Positions 1 through 12,781 of a stretch of 64,000 nt of DNA are shown here, piece after piece. The DNA comes from Pratylenchus scribneri (lineage: Eukaryota; Nematoda; Chromadorea; Rhabditida; Pratylenchidae): assembly GCA_030063045.1 (NCBI GenBank), contig JAQSEB010000090.1, positions 62,001 to 126,000 of the forward strand, written 5' to 3'. A program made the position numbers and the translations under genes. The notes below the pieces were generated by a model. The model made no database searches. It saw nothing but the letters and a program-made list of their open reading frames with translations, and had not been told where the DNA came from. The first letter of the stretch is position 1; every line of letters begins with the position of its first letter.

Positions 1-3000
1 TCGATTGAAAATAATAAGAAAATATTTAAATTTGTATACATTAGAAAGTTCTAAATATTATGCCCATAGAGAGCAATAAAAATTAGAAGACAAATTTCAT
101 CAAGAATTTAATAAATTTAATTTTCTATTTCATTATATGCCAATAGAATCTATCCTCTAATTTATAGTCGATTGAAAATAATAAGAAAATATTTAAATTT
201 GTATACATTAGAAAGTTCTAAATATTATGCCCATAGAGAGCAATAAAAATTAGAAGACAAATTTCATCAAGAATTTAATAAATTTAATTTTCTATTTCAT
301 TATATGCCAATAGAATCTATCCTCTAATTTATAGTCGATTGAAAATAATAAGAAAATATTTAAATTTGTATACATTAGAAAGTTATAAATATTATGCCCA
401 TAGAGAGCAATAAAAATTAGAAGACAAATTTCATTGAGAATTTAATAAATTTAATTTTCTTCTATCCTCTAATTTATAGTCGATTGAAAATAATAAGAAA
501 ATATTTAAATTTGTATACATTAGAAAGTTCTAAATATTATGCCCATAGAGAGCAATAAAAATTAGAAGACAAATTTCATCAAGAATTTAATAAATTTAAT
601 TTTCTATTTCATTATATGCCAATAGAATCTATCCTCTAATTTATAGTCGATTGAAAATAATAAGAAAATATTTAAATTTGTATACATTAGAAAGTTATAA
701 ATATTATGCCCATAGATAGCAGTAAAAATTAGAAGACAAATTTCATCAAGAATTTAATAAATTTAATTTTCTATTTCATTATATGCCAATAGAATCTATC
801 CTCTAATTTATAGTCGATGAAAATAATAAGAAAATATTTAAATTTGTATACATTAGAAAGTTATAAATATTATGCCCATAGAGAGCAATAAAAATTAGAA
901 GACAAATTTCATTGAGAATTTAATAAATTTAATTTTCTTCTATCCTCTAATTTATAGTCGATTGAAAATAATAAGAAAATATTTAAATTTGTATACATTA
1001 GAAAGTTCTAAATATTATGCCCATAGAGAGCAATAAAAATTAGAAGACAAATTTCATCAAGAATTTAATAAATTTAATTTTCTATTTCATTATATGCCAA
1101 TAGAATCTATCCTCTAATTTATAGTCGATTGAAAATAATAAGAAAATATTTAAATTTGTATACATTAGAAAGTTCTAAATATTATGCCCATAGAGAGCAA
1201 TAAAAATTAGAAGACAAATTTCATTGAGAATTTAATAAATTTAATTTTCTTCTATCCTCTAATTTATAGTCGATTGAAAATAATAAGAAAATATTTAAAT
1301 TTGTATACATTAGAAAGTTCTAAATATTTTGCCCATAGATAGCAGTAAAAATTAGAAGACAAATTTCAACAAGAATTTAATAAATTTAATTTTCTATTTC
1401 ATTATATGCCAATAGAATCTATCCTCTAATTTATAGTCGATTGAAAATAATAAGAAAATATTTAAATTTGTATACATTAGAACGTTCTAAATATTATGCC
1501 CATAGAGAGCAATAAAAATTAGAAGACAAATTTCATCAAGAATTTAATAAATTTAATTTTCTATTTCATTATATGCCAATAGAATCTCTCCTCTAATTTA
1601 TAGTCGATTGAAAATAATAAGAAAATATTTAAATTTGTATACATTAGAAAGTTCTAAATATTATGCCTATAGAGAGCAATAAAAATTAGAAGACAAATTT
1701 CATCAAGAATTTAATAAATTTAATTTTCTATTTCATTATATGCCAATAGAATCTATCCTCTAATTTATAGTCGACTGAAAATAATAAGAAAATATTTAAA
1801 TTTGTATACATTAGAAAGTTCTAAATATTATGCCCATAGATAGCAGTAAAAATTAGAAGACAAATTTCAACAAGAATTTACTAAATTTAATTTTCTATTT
1901 CATTATATGCCAATAGAATCTATCCTCTAATTTATAGTCGATTGAAAATAATAAGAAAATATTTAAATTTGTATACATTAGAACGTTCTAAATATTATGC
2001 CCATAGATAGCAGTAAAAATTAGAAGACAAATTTCATCAAGAATTTAATAAATTTAATTTTCTATTTCATTATATGCCAATAGAATCTATCCTCTAATTT
2101 ATATTCGATTGAAAATAATAAGAAAATATTTAAATTTGTATACATTAGAAAGTTCTAAATATTATGCCTATAGAGAGCAATAAAAATTAGAAGACAAATT
2201 TCATCAAGAATTTAATAAATTTAATTTTCTATTTCATTATATGCCAATAGAATCTATCCTCTAATTTATAGTCGACTGAAAATAATAAGAAAATATTTAA
2301 ATTTGTATACATTAGAAAGTTCTAAATATTATGCCCATAGATAGCAGTAAAAATTAGAAGACAAATTTCATCAAGAATTTAATAAATTTAATTTTCTTCT
2401 ATCCTCTAATTTATAGTCGATTGAAAATAATAAGAAAATATTTAAATTTGTATACATTAGAAAGTTCTAAATATTTTGCCCATAGATAGCAGTAAAAATT
2501 AGAAGACAAATTTCAACAAGAATTTAATAAATTTAATTTTCTATTTCATTATATGCCAATAGAATCTATCCTCTAATTTATAGTCGATTGAAAATAATAA
2601 GAAAATATTTAAATTTGTATACATTAGAAAGTTCTAAATATTATGCCTATAGAGAGCAATAAAAATTAGAAGACAAATTTCATCAAGAATTTAATAAATT
2701 TAATTTTCTATTTCATTATATGCCAATAGAATCTATCCTCTAATTTATAGTCGACTGAAAATAATAAGAAAATATTTAAATTTGTATACATTAGAAAGTT
2801 CTAAATATTATGCCCATAGATAGCAGTAAAAATTAGAAGACAAATTTCAACAAGAATTTACTAAATTTAATTTTCTATTTCATTATATGCCAAAAGAATC
2901 TATCCTCTAATTTATAGTCGATTGAAAATAATAAGAAAATATTTAAATTTGTATACATTAGAAAGTTCTAAATATTATGCCTATAGAGAGCAATAAAAAT

Positions 3001-6000
3001 TAGAAGACAAATTTCATCAAGAATTTAATAAATTTAATTTTCTATTTCATTATATGCCAATAGAATCTATCCTCTAATTTATAGTCGACTGAAAATAATA
3101 AGAAAATATTTAAATTTGTATACATTAGAAAGTTCTAAATATTATGCCCATAGATAGCAGTAAAAATTAGAAGACAAATTTCAACAAGAATTTAATAAAT
3201 TTAATTTTCTATTTCATTATATGCCAATAGAATCTATCCTCTAATTTATAGTCGATTGAAAATAATAAGAAAATATTTAAATTTGTATACATTAGAAAGT
3301 TCTAAATATTATGCCTATAGAGAGCAATAAAAATTAGAAGACAAATTTCATCAAGAATTTAATAAATTTAATTTTCTATTTCATTATATGCCAATAGAAT
3401 CTATCCTCTAATTTATAGTCGACTGAAAATAATAAGAAAATATTTAAATTTGTATACATTAGAAAGTTCTAAATATTATGCCCATAGATAGCAGTAAAAA
3501 TTAGAAGACAAATTTCATCAAGAATTTAATAAATTTAATTTTCTTCTATCCTCTAATTTATAGTCGATTGAAAATAATAAGAAAATATTTAAATTTGTAT
3601 ACATTAGAACGTTCTAAATATTATGCCCATAGAGAGCAATAAAAATTAGAAGACAAATTTCATCAAGAATTTAATAAATTTAATTTTCTATTTCATTATA
3701 TGCCAATAGAATCTCTCCTCTAATTTATAGTCGATTGAAAATAATAAGAAAATATTTAAATTTGTATACATTAGAAAGTTCTAAATATTATGCCTATAGA
3801 GAGCAATAAAAATTAGAAGACAAATTTCATCAAGAATTTAATAAATTTAATTTTCTATTTCATTATATGCCAATAGAATCTATCCTCTAATTTATAGTCG
3901 ACTGAAAATAATAAGAAAATATTTAAATTTGTATACATTAGAAAGTTCTAAATATTATGCCCATAGATAGCAGTAAAAATTAGAAGACAAATTTCAACAA
4001 GAATTTACTAAATTTAATTTTCTATTTCATTATATGCCAATAGAATCTATCCTCTAATTTATAGTCGATTGAAAATAATAAGAAAATATTTAAATTTGTA
4101 TACATTAGAACGTTCTAAATATTATGCCCATAGATAGCAGTAAAAATTAGAAGACAAATTTCATCAAGAATTTAATAAATTTAATTTTCTATTTCATTAT
4201 ATGCCAATAGAATCTATCCTCTAATTTATAGTCGATTGAAAATAATAAGAAAATATTTAAATTTGTATACATTAGAAAGTTCTAAATATTATGCCTATAG
4301 AGAGCAATAAAAATTAGAAGACAAATTTCATCAAGAATTTAATAAATTTAATTTTCTATTTCATTATATGCCAATAGAATCTATCCTCTAATTTATAGTC
4401 GATTGAAAATAATAAGAAAATATTTAAATTTGTATACATTAGAAAGTTCTAAATATTATGCCCATAGAGAGCAATAAAAATTAGAAGACAAATTTCATTG
4501 AGAATTTAATAAATTTAATTTTCTTCTATCCTCTAATTTATAGTCGATTGAAAATAATAAGAAAATATTTAAATTTGTATACATTAGAAAGTTCTAAATA
4601 TTTTGCCCATAGATAGCAGTAAAAATTAGAAGACAAATTTCAACAAGAATTTAATAAATTTAATTTTCTATTTCATTATATGCCAATAGAATCTATCCTC
4701 TAATTTATAGTCGATTGAAAATAATAAGAAAATATTTAAATTTGTATACATTAGAAAGTTCTAAATATTATGCCTATAGAGAGCAATAAAAATTAGAAGA
4801 CAAATTTCATCAAGAATTTAATAAATTTAATTTTCTATTTCATTATATGCCAATAGAATCTATCCTCTAATTTATAGTCGACTGAAAATAATAAGAAAAT
4901 ATTTAAATTTGTATACATTAGAAAGTTCTAAATATTATGCCTATAGAGAGCAATAAAAATTAGAAGACAAATTTCATCAAGAATTTAATAAATTTAATTT
5001 TCTATTTCATTATATGCCAATAGAATCTATCCTCTAATTTATAGTCGACTGAAAATAATAAGAAAATATTTAAATTTGTATACATTAGAAAGTTCTAAAT
5101 ATTATGCCCATAGATAGCAGTAAAAATTAGAAGACAAATTTCAACAAGAATTTACTAAATTTAATTTTCTATTTCATTATATGCCAATAGAATCTATCCT
5201 CTAATTTATAGTCGATTGAAAATAATAAGAAAATATTTAAATTTGTATACATTAGAACGTTCTAAATATTATGCCCATAGATAGCAGTAAAAATTAGAAG
5301 ACAAATTTCATCAAGAATTTAATAAATTTAATTTTCTATTTCATTATATGCCAATAGAATCTATCCTCTAATTTATAGTCGATTGAAAATAATAAGAAAA
5401 TATTTAAATTTGTATACATTAGAAAGTTCTAAATATTATGCCTATAGAGAGCAATAAAAATTAGAAGACAAATTTCATCAAGAATTTAATAAATTTAATT
5501 TTCTATTTCATTATATGCCAATAGAATCTATCCTCTAATTTATAGTCGACTGAAAATAATAAGAAAATATTTAAATTTGTATACATTAGAAAGTTCTAAA
5601 TATTATGCCTATAGAGAGCAATAAAAATTAGAAGACAAATTTCATCAAGAATTTAATAAATTTAATTTTCTATTTCATTATATGCCAATAGAATCTATCC
5701 TCTAATTTATAGTCGATTGAAAATAATAAGAAAATATTTAAATTTGTATACATTAGAACGTTCTAAATATTATGCCCATAGATAGCAGTAAAAATTAGAA
5801 GACAAATTTCATCAAGAATTTAATAAATTTAATTTTCTATTTCATTATATGCCAATAGAATCTCTCCTCTAATTTATAGTCGATTGAAAATAATAAGAAA
5901 ATATTTAAATTTGTATACATTAGAAAGTTCTAAATATTATGCCTATAGAGAGCAATAAAAATTAGAAGACAAATTTCATCAAGAATTTAATAAATTTAAT

Positions 6001-6975
6001 TTTCTATTTCATTATATGCCAATAGAATCTATCCTCTAATTTATAGTCGATGAAAATAATAAGAAAATATTTAAATTTGTATACTTTAGAAAGTTCTAAA
6101 TATTATGCCCATAGATAGCAGTAAAAATTAGAAGACAAATTTCAACAAGAATTTACTAAATTTAATTTTCTATTTCATTATATGCCAATAGAATCTATCC
6201 TCTAATTTATAGTCGATTGAAAATAATAAGAAAATATTTAAATTTGTATACATTAGAAAGTTCTAAATATTATGCCCATAGATAGCAGTAAAAATTAGAA
6301 GACAAATTTCATCAAGAATTTAATAAATTTAATTTTCTATTTCATTATATGCCAATAGAATCTATCCTCTAATTTATAGTCGATTGAAAATAATAAGAAA
6401 ATATTTAAATTTGTATACATTAGAAAGTTCTAAATATTATGCCCATAGAGAGCAATAAAAATTAGAAGACAAATTTCATTGAGAATTTAATAAATTTAAT
6501 TTTCTTCTATCCTCTAATTTATAGTCGATTGAAAATAATAAGAAAATATTTAAATTTGTATACATTAGAAAGTTCTAAATATTATGCCCATAGAGAGCAA
6601 TAAAAATTAGAAGACAAATTTCATCAAGAATTTAATAAATTTAATTTTCTATTTCATTATATGCCAATAGAATCTATCCTCTAATTTATAGTCGATTGAA
6701 AATAATAAGAAAATATTTAAATTTGTATACATTAGAAAGTTCTAAATATTATGCCCATAGATAGCAGTAAAAATTAGAAGACAAATTTCATCAAGAATTT
6801 AATAAATTTAATTTTCTCTTTCATTATATGCCAATAGAATCTATCCTCTAATTTATAGTCGACTGAAAATAATAAGAAAAAATTTAAATTTGTATACATT
6901 AGAAAGTTCTAAATATTATGCCCATAGATAGCAGTAAAAATTAGAAGACAAATTTCATCAAGAATTTAATAAATT
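1..6975. repeat. 167-bp satellite DNA array
   Basis: Head-to-tail array of an AT-rich unit. Successive copies of the anchor TAGTCGATTGAAAATAATAA fall 167 bp apart (168, 335 and so on). About 42 units fit in the array, which is already in progress at base 1 and ends near 6975, where the sequence changes to unique DNA. At least seven units are 145 bp long because 22 bp around the segment TATTTCATTATATGCCAATA are missing (junctions near 468, 934, 1247, 2395, 3541, 4520 and 6503). Diagnostic variants (CCCATAGAGAGCAA, CCTATAGAGAGCAA, CCCATAGATAGCAG; CATCAAG, CAACAAG, CATTGAG; GATTG, GACTG) occur in recurring combinations, which indicates higher-order units. No coding potential was seen. Confidence 0.97.
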
Positions 6976-7616
6976 TACATTTTCGGAAGGAACACACTCT
7001 ATTTAAATATTTTCACAAATCATAAACCAATATTTAATCCAATATTATATTAATCTGCTGGAATTAAACTAGTTTGCAAAATTCAAATTGGTACCACAAC
7101 TCTTGATTCAATAATAGAATTTGAATTATGGGAGGATAGGAAATTATTTTGGTTTGTTCTTTGGTTGGAACCAAAAGGAAAAGAGTGAAGAGAATGCTGA
7201 GGAAAATTGGCACAAAACGCAGCGCTCGACCCTATTCCAAAACTTTCTTCCGTTTTTCGCCGATTCCACACCATTTTCATCAGTAAATTTTGAATAAAAT
7301 GCAATTTTAAAATAAAATTGTTCATTTTTTTTGAATTTTATAACTTTGAACTTGAAATAACAAAAATCCTTCTTCAATTGAAAATATAATTTAGTAAAAT
7401 TTGACAGTTGCATAGAAATACCAACGAATAAAAAAGACAACCAAAGTACCATGTGAAAAAATTCAAATATCAATAATCAGAATCAGAGTCAGCACCATTT
7501 TTCCATTCAAGAAATTCAAAATGACGACTTAATTTTTCCATATCCTGTGGCTTGAGCTGTCGATGACTTCCATGTTTGAATTGCTAGAAGGCTTTCCATA
7601 GCATAATTGCACCATA
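6976..7616. other. unique spacer between satellite and nuclease gene
   Basis: AT-rich unique sequence. Minus-strand open frames at about 7083-7473 have no recognisable domain, and nothing links them to the neighbouring gene. The 7480-7616 part lies just downstream of the nuclease stop codon and probably includes its 3' untranslated region. Confidence 0.4.
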
Positions 7617-9599
7617 TTAAGCAGCATTTCCATTCCATTGAACTCCTTCTAATATATTTGTCAAATGTTTGCTTTTTGTACCTGAAATAAGCATTATTAG
7701 TATTAATATTAAGAATTTTTATCTTAATTAGTTATTTAATCAAACCCAATGTCTGAATCATTGCTGCTTCTCGACGTAATGCTTCATCCGAGGGTATATT
7801 CGAAAATGGCTCTACAATAATTACGCCTTTTTTTGTATTCCATATGCCAATGCCAATTATACGATCATATTTTTCTTTATTTTGTATTGGCTGTTATAAT
7901 GTAAATATTTTTTATTAATATATTTATTTTCATTTCCATTTGATTTTTTTATAAATATTTATTAAATTTTTTTATTCTTAAAAAAATATTAACTCTGCTG
8001 CCTTCGATTATTTCTAACATATGATCAAACTTTCGAAATTCTGTTCCTTTTCCAATATAAAAGATTGAATTTAAAAAACTTAAGAATTCCAGGTATTCCA
8101 TTGTTTCTTCATTTGCATTTATGAGGCTGTGTTGACCAGAAGAAGAAGAATAAAACGATGAGGCGATATTGGCTTAAAATTAATTAACAAGCATTATTTT
8201 ATTATTGTCCGAAAAATGATAAAATCTTAAACAGCTTTTTAACTTGGATGAAAATAAAGATAAAGCCAAATCGTTGAAATATCTATCGATAAACTGGGTA
8301 AACAAACAAGAGATAAAATGAAAAGATAATTTCCAAATTATTTAGACATTCATCACAGGCACTTTCATGAGTCCCCGAAATAGAGATTATTAAGATGTGG
8401 AGTTATTTTTTTATGTAAAAAGGAGTATTTTTTTACCCAGAAGAGAGAAAATTTAAAAAAAAAGTATGTTTTCGGTAAAAAAATAATTTTTTTGGATAAA
8501 AATAAAATTTTTATTAACATTTTACCGCGAACATATAAATTTTTATAAATTTTGTGTTTTTAAGTCGTTAAATTTTTTAAAAGTCAACTTACAATTATTT
8601 ACAATTGATTTCAAATGCGACGGATCAATGAGAAGATAAACATAATATTTTGCCTAAATTTCTTCAATATTTATTTTTTTTAATTATCTAATATATACCA
8701 ATTGATTTTGCTTTATATTCCATTCCCTCGTAAATTGTGCTTCCATTTGTATCAATTCTTTATATTGAATATTTTGTTGATTTGTTTGGACAATAATTGA
8801 CCAAAAAATCATATCACTAAGCGTTTTTGAATAATGACTACTTTGCCACCATAGACATGCCTCTTCTGGCTCATTTTCAATTCCTCTGTAAATATAGAAC
8901 ATCTTCATTTCAATAGGTCCAATAACGCCCGGATTGCCCTTCATTTTATAAATTAACATCAATTTTAGATCGGGAACTAAATTTTTTTAATTAAATAGAA
9001 TTTAAATGCGTTAATTTAAAATGAAAAATTAGAGAAAAAGTGAGAAATTCTAATTATTACTATATATAATAGAGAATTTTTCTGAAATTAAATAGTGAAG
9101 GAAGAATTCAAAATCTCATTTCATAAAAATTATTAATATTAAAAAATTATACTTATTAAACTTTGGTGGAGTTTATCCCATTCTAATTTAAATGGCAACT
9201 TTAAAGAGAATTGTCTTTTTAATCGAATCTTGACAATCTCGGGACAACCATCAATTATTTTAATATCTTGCCCCACATCGTTTCGCTTTAATTCTTGTAT
9301 GTTTGAATCAAATGGCGATTCAGGCTGCTTCCGTTTGTTGTTATCGACACCATTGCCTCCTTGCTTTAAATAAACATTTTATATTTTTAACATTTACTAA
9401 TGAAATTTTTACTTAAATAAGTTTTTATATGTAATTTGCAATTTCTCAATGGAAAATTTTTTTATATTTTTTTCATATAATAAAATATATTCTATGATTT
9501 ATTTTTTTTCATAATTGAAAGTACCGCTACCGTGTAGATGATTGTAATTGTAATTGATATAATGAAGACAATACAATTGATGTGAAATATACTTGTCAT
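7617..9599 (-). CDS. GIY-YIG endonuclease, LEM-3/ANKLE1-like, with N-terminal hydrophobic leader
   Basis: I assembled a seven-exon minus-strand gene by eye: 9599-9531, 9363-9162, 8976-8699, 8653-8593, 8172-7994, 7890-7746, 7681-7617. Every junction is GT-AG and all phases agree, giving 999 nt or 332 aa. Residues 1-23 are a hydrophobic leader (signal peptide or membrane anchor). Residues 24-183 are unrecognised. From residue 184 the protein reads as a GIY-YIG nuclease of the LEM-3/ANKLE1 type: YYVYLLIDP at about 186, FYIGKG at 241-246, catalytic-type Arg250, His254, Glu304 in LRREAAMI, and Asn320 in LTN. Animal LEM-3/ANKLE1 proteins carry ankyrin and LEM domains and process chromatin bridges; neither domain is visible here. 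The nuclease fold is a confident call. The leader and a secreted or membrane location are inferred, and the first donor could be 6 nt further downstream. The gene lies between the satellite array and a minisatellite. Confidence 0.85.
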
Positions 9600-10018
9600 C
9601 GCCAGAAAATGGTGAAAATAAAATATTATTCAATTTTTAATCTAATAATACAAAATAAAAAAAATGTAAAAATAATATGAAATGAAAAAATGCCACGATT
9701 TTCTGGCTGGCTGTATGATGCATTGAAAAAGGCAAGCAATAGAAGGAGGGGTATTGTTCATACATAAATTTATCTAACATTCAATTAATTCATTCTCTCC
9801 AATTTTCATTTCTCTGTGAAATTGAAAGTGGTGTGTTCGGGATTTATTGATTCATTGGCCATAAAATCGATTTGGGATGGTAGTGAAAATCGGGCATTTC
9901 ATTTCATCCATTCTATTAGCCAATAGATTAATAGAAGAAGGTTGGTAACAGCTAGACCGAATTGACTATTCTCTCCATCACAGTCTCTATTTGCTTTTCC
10001 AGCGATTTAGATTGTGGC
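9600..10018. promoter_or_regulatory. upstream region of the nuclease gene
   Basis: AT-rich sequence before the minus-strand start codon. It contains a diverged copy of the downstream minisatellite unit near 9855 (ATTGGCCATAAAATCG). No clear TATA box or trans-splice site could be assigned, so the regulatory role is only positional. Confidence 0.3.
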
Positions 10019-10640
10019 TTATTGGCCATAAAATCATTGGGAGGTGATGGACAAATCAAATTGAGGCATTGATTGAACATTTGGCCATGAAATCCATGGG
10101 AGGTTATGGCCAAATCAAGCGATGCATTGATTGAGCCAATTGGCCATGAAATCAATGGGAGGTGATGGCCAAATCAAGCGACGCATTGATTGAGCAATTG
10201 GCCATGAAGTCGATAAAATCTTATGACCAAATCAAGCGGACGCATTGATTGAGCAATTGGCCATGAAGTCGATAAAATCTTATGACCAAATCAAGCGGAC
10301 GCATTGATTGAGCAATTGGCCATGAAGTCGATAAAATCTTATGACCAAATCAAGCGGACGCATTGATTGAGCAATTGGCCATGAAGTGTAAAATCTTATG
10401 ACCAAATCAAGCGGACGCATTGATTGAGCAATTGGCCATGAAATCAATGGGAGGTGATGGCCAAATCAAGCGGACGCATTGATTGAGCCAATTGGCCATG
10501 AAATCAATGGGAGGTGATGGCCAAAACAAGCGACGCATTGATTGAGCAATTGGCCATGAAGTCGATAAAATCTTATGACCAAATCAAGCGGACGCATTGA
10601 TTGAGCAATTGGCCATGAAATTGATGAAAGATGATGGCTA
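10019..10640. repeat. 59-bp minisatellite
   Basis: About ten tandem copies of a unit containing ATTGGCCATGAA and AAATCAAGCGGACGCATTGA. Identical anchors are 59 bp apart at 10201, 10260, 10319 and 10378. Two alternating subtypes exist, one with TCAATGGGAGGTGATGGCC and one with GTCGATAAAATCTTATGACC. The short minus-strand frames here are only translations of the repeat. Confidence 0.93.
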
Positions 10641-11180
10641 AACGCACTCTTCTTTCCAGAGCCAACTTCTTTTATCATTCCAATCCAATTCTCTTATCAA
10701 TCCACAAAATATTGAACTGTAATTATAAGAGATTCTAGAGGTGACACAATCATTGGTGCAATTTCATAATCAGCCTTTTAAAAAACCAATTTATGTGATA
10801 ATTATTCAACAAAAGCCATTATATCAAAGGAAAAGAACGCATAGAAAAGAAGAGAAAAACGCACGCATTTGTGCAGAGAATAGAGAAAAAGGATAGGGCC
10901 CAGACGCGCGAAACGCTGGGCCTTAATAGATCTCGTACAGATATAACTCGGACTCAAAAGATCTCATAAACTGACCAATATAAAAATTGTGCCACAGAAA
11001 TCGCAAGCAGCATTCCTCAACAAAAAAAAAACAATTTCCTTCATTCCCACAACTTTTAATTTTAATTAAACTAACTGAATGCCGTAATTTCAAGCGGAAA
11101 TTTTTAAATTAAAAATAAAAAAAAATACAAAAATAATCAAGAAGATTCCCAAATATTTTTAAGAATAAAAAATATTAAAA
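10641..11180. other. intergenic region upstream of small secreted-peptide gene
   Basis: No gene is recognised. Near 10900 a short inverted repeat (GGCCCAG then CTGGGCC, about 12 nt apart) surrounds a CG-rich loop, which stands out in AT-rich DNA. The sequence before 11181 is A-rich and could hold a promoter or trans-splice acceptor, but none can be named. Confidence 0.35.
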
Positions 11181-11486
11181 ATGCTGGCAAATTTATTCAA
11201 AATTCTCAAATTTCTCTTATTCTTTTTAATCACTTTCATTTTAATTGACCAAATTGATTGCGTAAACGTAGGAGCTATACAGAAATTGGAGCAAATGAAG
11301 AATAATAAGAGCGAAAAAACATCGGAGAATATTGTGAAAAAAGACTGCGTAGAACAATTGAGCGAAAAAAATTTGAAAATGCTAACAGATGAAATGGAGA
11401 ATCTGAAAAAACTGTCGAATAAATCGGCATGGAAAAATTGGGTTGGAAAATTTATAATTTTGTTGAATTTTTTCACTAAATTTTAA
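11181..11486 (+). CDS. putative small secreted lysine-rich peptide
   Basis: Uninterrupted 101-aa frame starting at an ATG. Residues 1-27 form a typical signal peptide (basic start, long Phe/Leu/Ile core, likely cleavage near the Asp-Cys at 26-27). The remainder is hydrophilic, rich in Lys, Glu and Asn, with one internal Cys (KKDC) and probable helical heptads. The last about 15 residues are again hydrophobic, so the tail could be a membrane segment or read-through into an intron. I do not recognise a family. Small lysine-rich secreted proteins are common in nematodes. That it is a gene rests on the signal-peptide pattern alone. Confidence 0.5.
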   Translation: MLANLFKILKFLLFFLITFILIDQIDCVNVGAIQKLEQMKNNKSEKTSENIVKKDCVEQLSEKNLKMLTDEMENLKKLSNKSAWKNWVGKFIILLNFFTKF

Positions 11487-11536
11487 AACATATTAATATT
11501 AATATCTATTTTTAAAATGGGGCACACTATAATCAT

Positions 11537-12195
11537 TAGAGCACGGATTTTTATTGACGAAAAATCCCAAAATATTGATAAAAATATTGATTTAAAAATC
11601 GCAAAATATTGACGAAAATGGCAAAAAATAGGCAAAATATTGATGAAATATTGATGAAAATTTTTTAAAAAACGATAAATTTTAGCAAAAAAAAATGTAA
11701 AATTATTTGTTTAAATATTTTCAATCTCAAATTATTAACATTTTGACCTTTTTTATTCAAAAATTTTAAAATATATTTCAAAAAAAATGAAATTTTCTAT
11801 TGAAATTTTTAAAAATGCCAAAAATCTATTTTATGATTAATTTTTTTGTTCTAAAATTCTAAAATTAATTTTTTCACAATTTTTTCAAAAATGTTGAAAA
11901 ATTTTTTTGAAAAATTTTCAAAATTTTATCAAAAAATTTTCAATTTTTTACAAAAAAAAACTAAAAAATTTATTGAAAATCTTCAAAAATCTTCAAAATA
12001 TTGATCAAAATGCCAAAAAATGGCAAAATATTGACATAAATATTGACGGTCAAAAAATGGCAAAATATTGATGAATATTGACAAAAAAGTCCACGAAAAT
12101 CATCAAAAACATTGATAAAAACATGTTTTACGTTGGTTTGAAGCTATTTTAAGATAGCAAACAAAATATTGATATCAATAAAAATCCGTGCTCTA
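11537..12195. mobile_element. hAT-like MITE with 8-bp target duplication
   Basis: Terminal inverted repeats begin TAGAGCACGGATTTTTATTG at 11537 and end with the complement at 12195. They are flanked by a perfect 8-bp direct repeat ATAATCAT (11529-11536 and 12196-12203). An 8-bp duplication and a YAGNG-type terminus are standard for hAT elements. The interior has no transposase frame. It is full of degenerate AAATATTGATGAAAAT-type simple repeats, so the element is non-autonomous. Confidence 0.85.
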
Positions 12196-12203
12196 ATAAT
12201 CAT

Positions 12204-12781
12204 ATCCGTGTATCTCCGGATTTGAAAACTATGTATTTTATTTTGCAAAAACGCGTATGTTAAGAATTTTTGCACAATATCCGAATAATCGGGTAATTTA
12301 CAATAATAGAAATAAAAATGAACTTTTTATTCCTTTTAGTATTTACAATTGAAGAAGCATTTTAGAGCTGAAAATTCTCCTCATCATTTTATTTGATTAA
12401 ATTTTATATGCGGAAAAAATATTTTGTCTAAAATTTCTATATAAGTCATATCCCGAAATTATTATAAGAAATTTCTGGTTATTAGGATTAATTTCTTTAC
12501 ATTATCCTATAAATAATAATGCAAATAGGAAATGAAAAAAATTAAAGAAGGAAAAATAATTTCAAATTTTTTTTTTAGTTTTTAAACTTTTTTGTTGGAT
12601 CCATGGGTATCCACTCGCTTTCCTCAAAAGCTCTAGATCCTTACCTCTGTCTGAATTTTTACTTAGCATTACTTATTTCTGCCATGTGTTGCACACACTA
12701 GTATAAAATAAATTATAAATAATTCTAAAATGTTTGTTCGCTTTACATAAAGATTGAAAATAATCAAGTTAAATTTTTAAG
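12204..12781. other. intergenic region before unknown CDS
   Basis: AT-rich sequence. A short frame from ATG 12603 to 12698 has a hydrophobic end and could be a first exon of the CDS that follows. I could not find splice sites with matching phase, so it is not called. Confidence 0.3.

Noticed and set aside
1..6975. CRISPR-like regular repeats
   Set aside because: The units are contiguous with no spacers and belong to a eukaryotic satellite.
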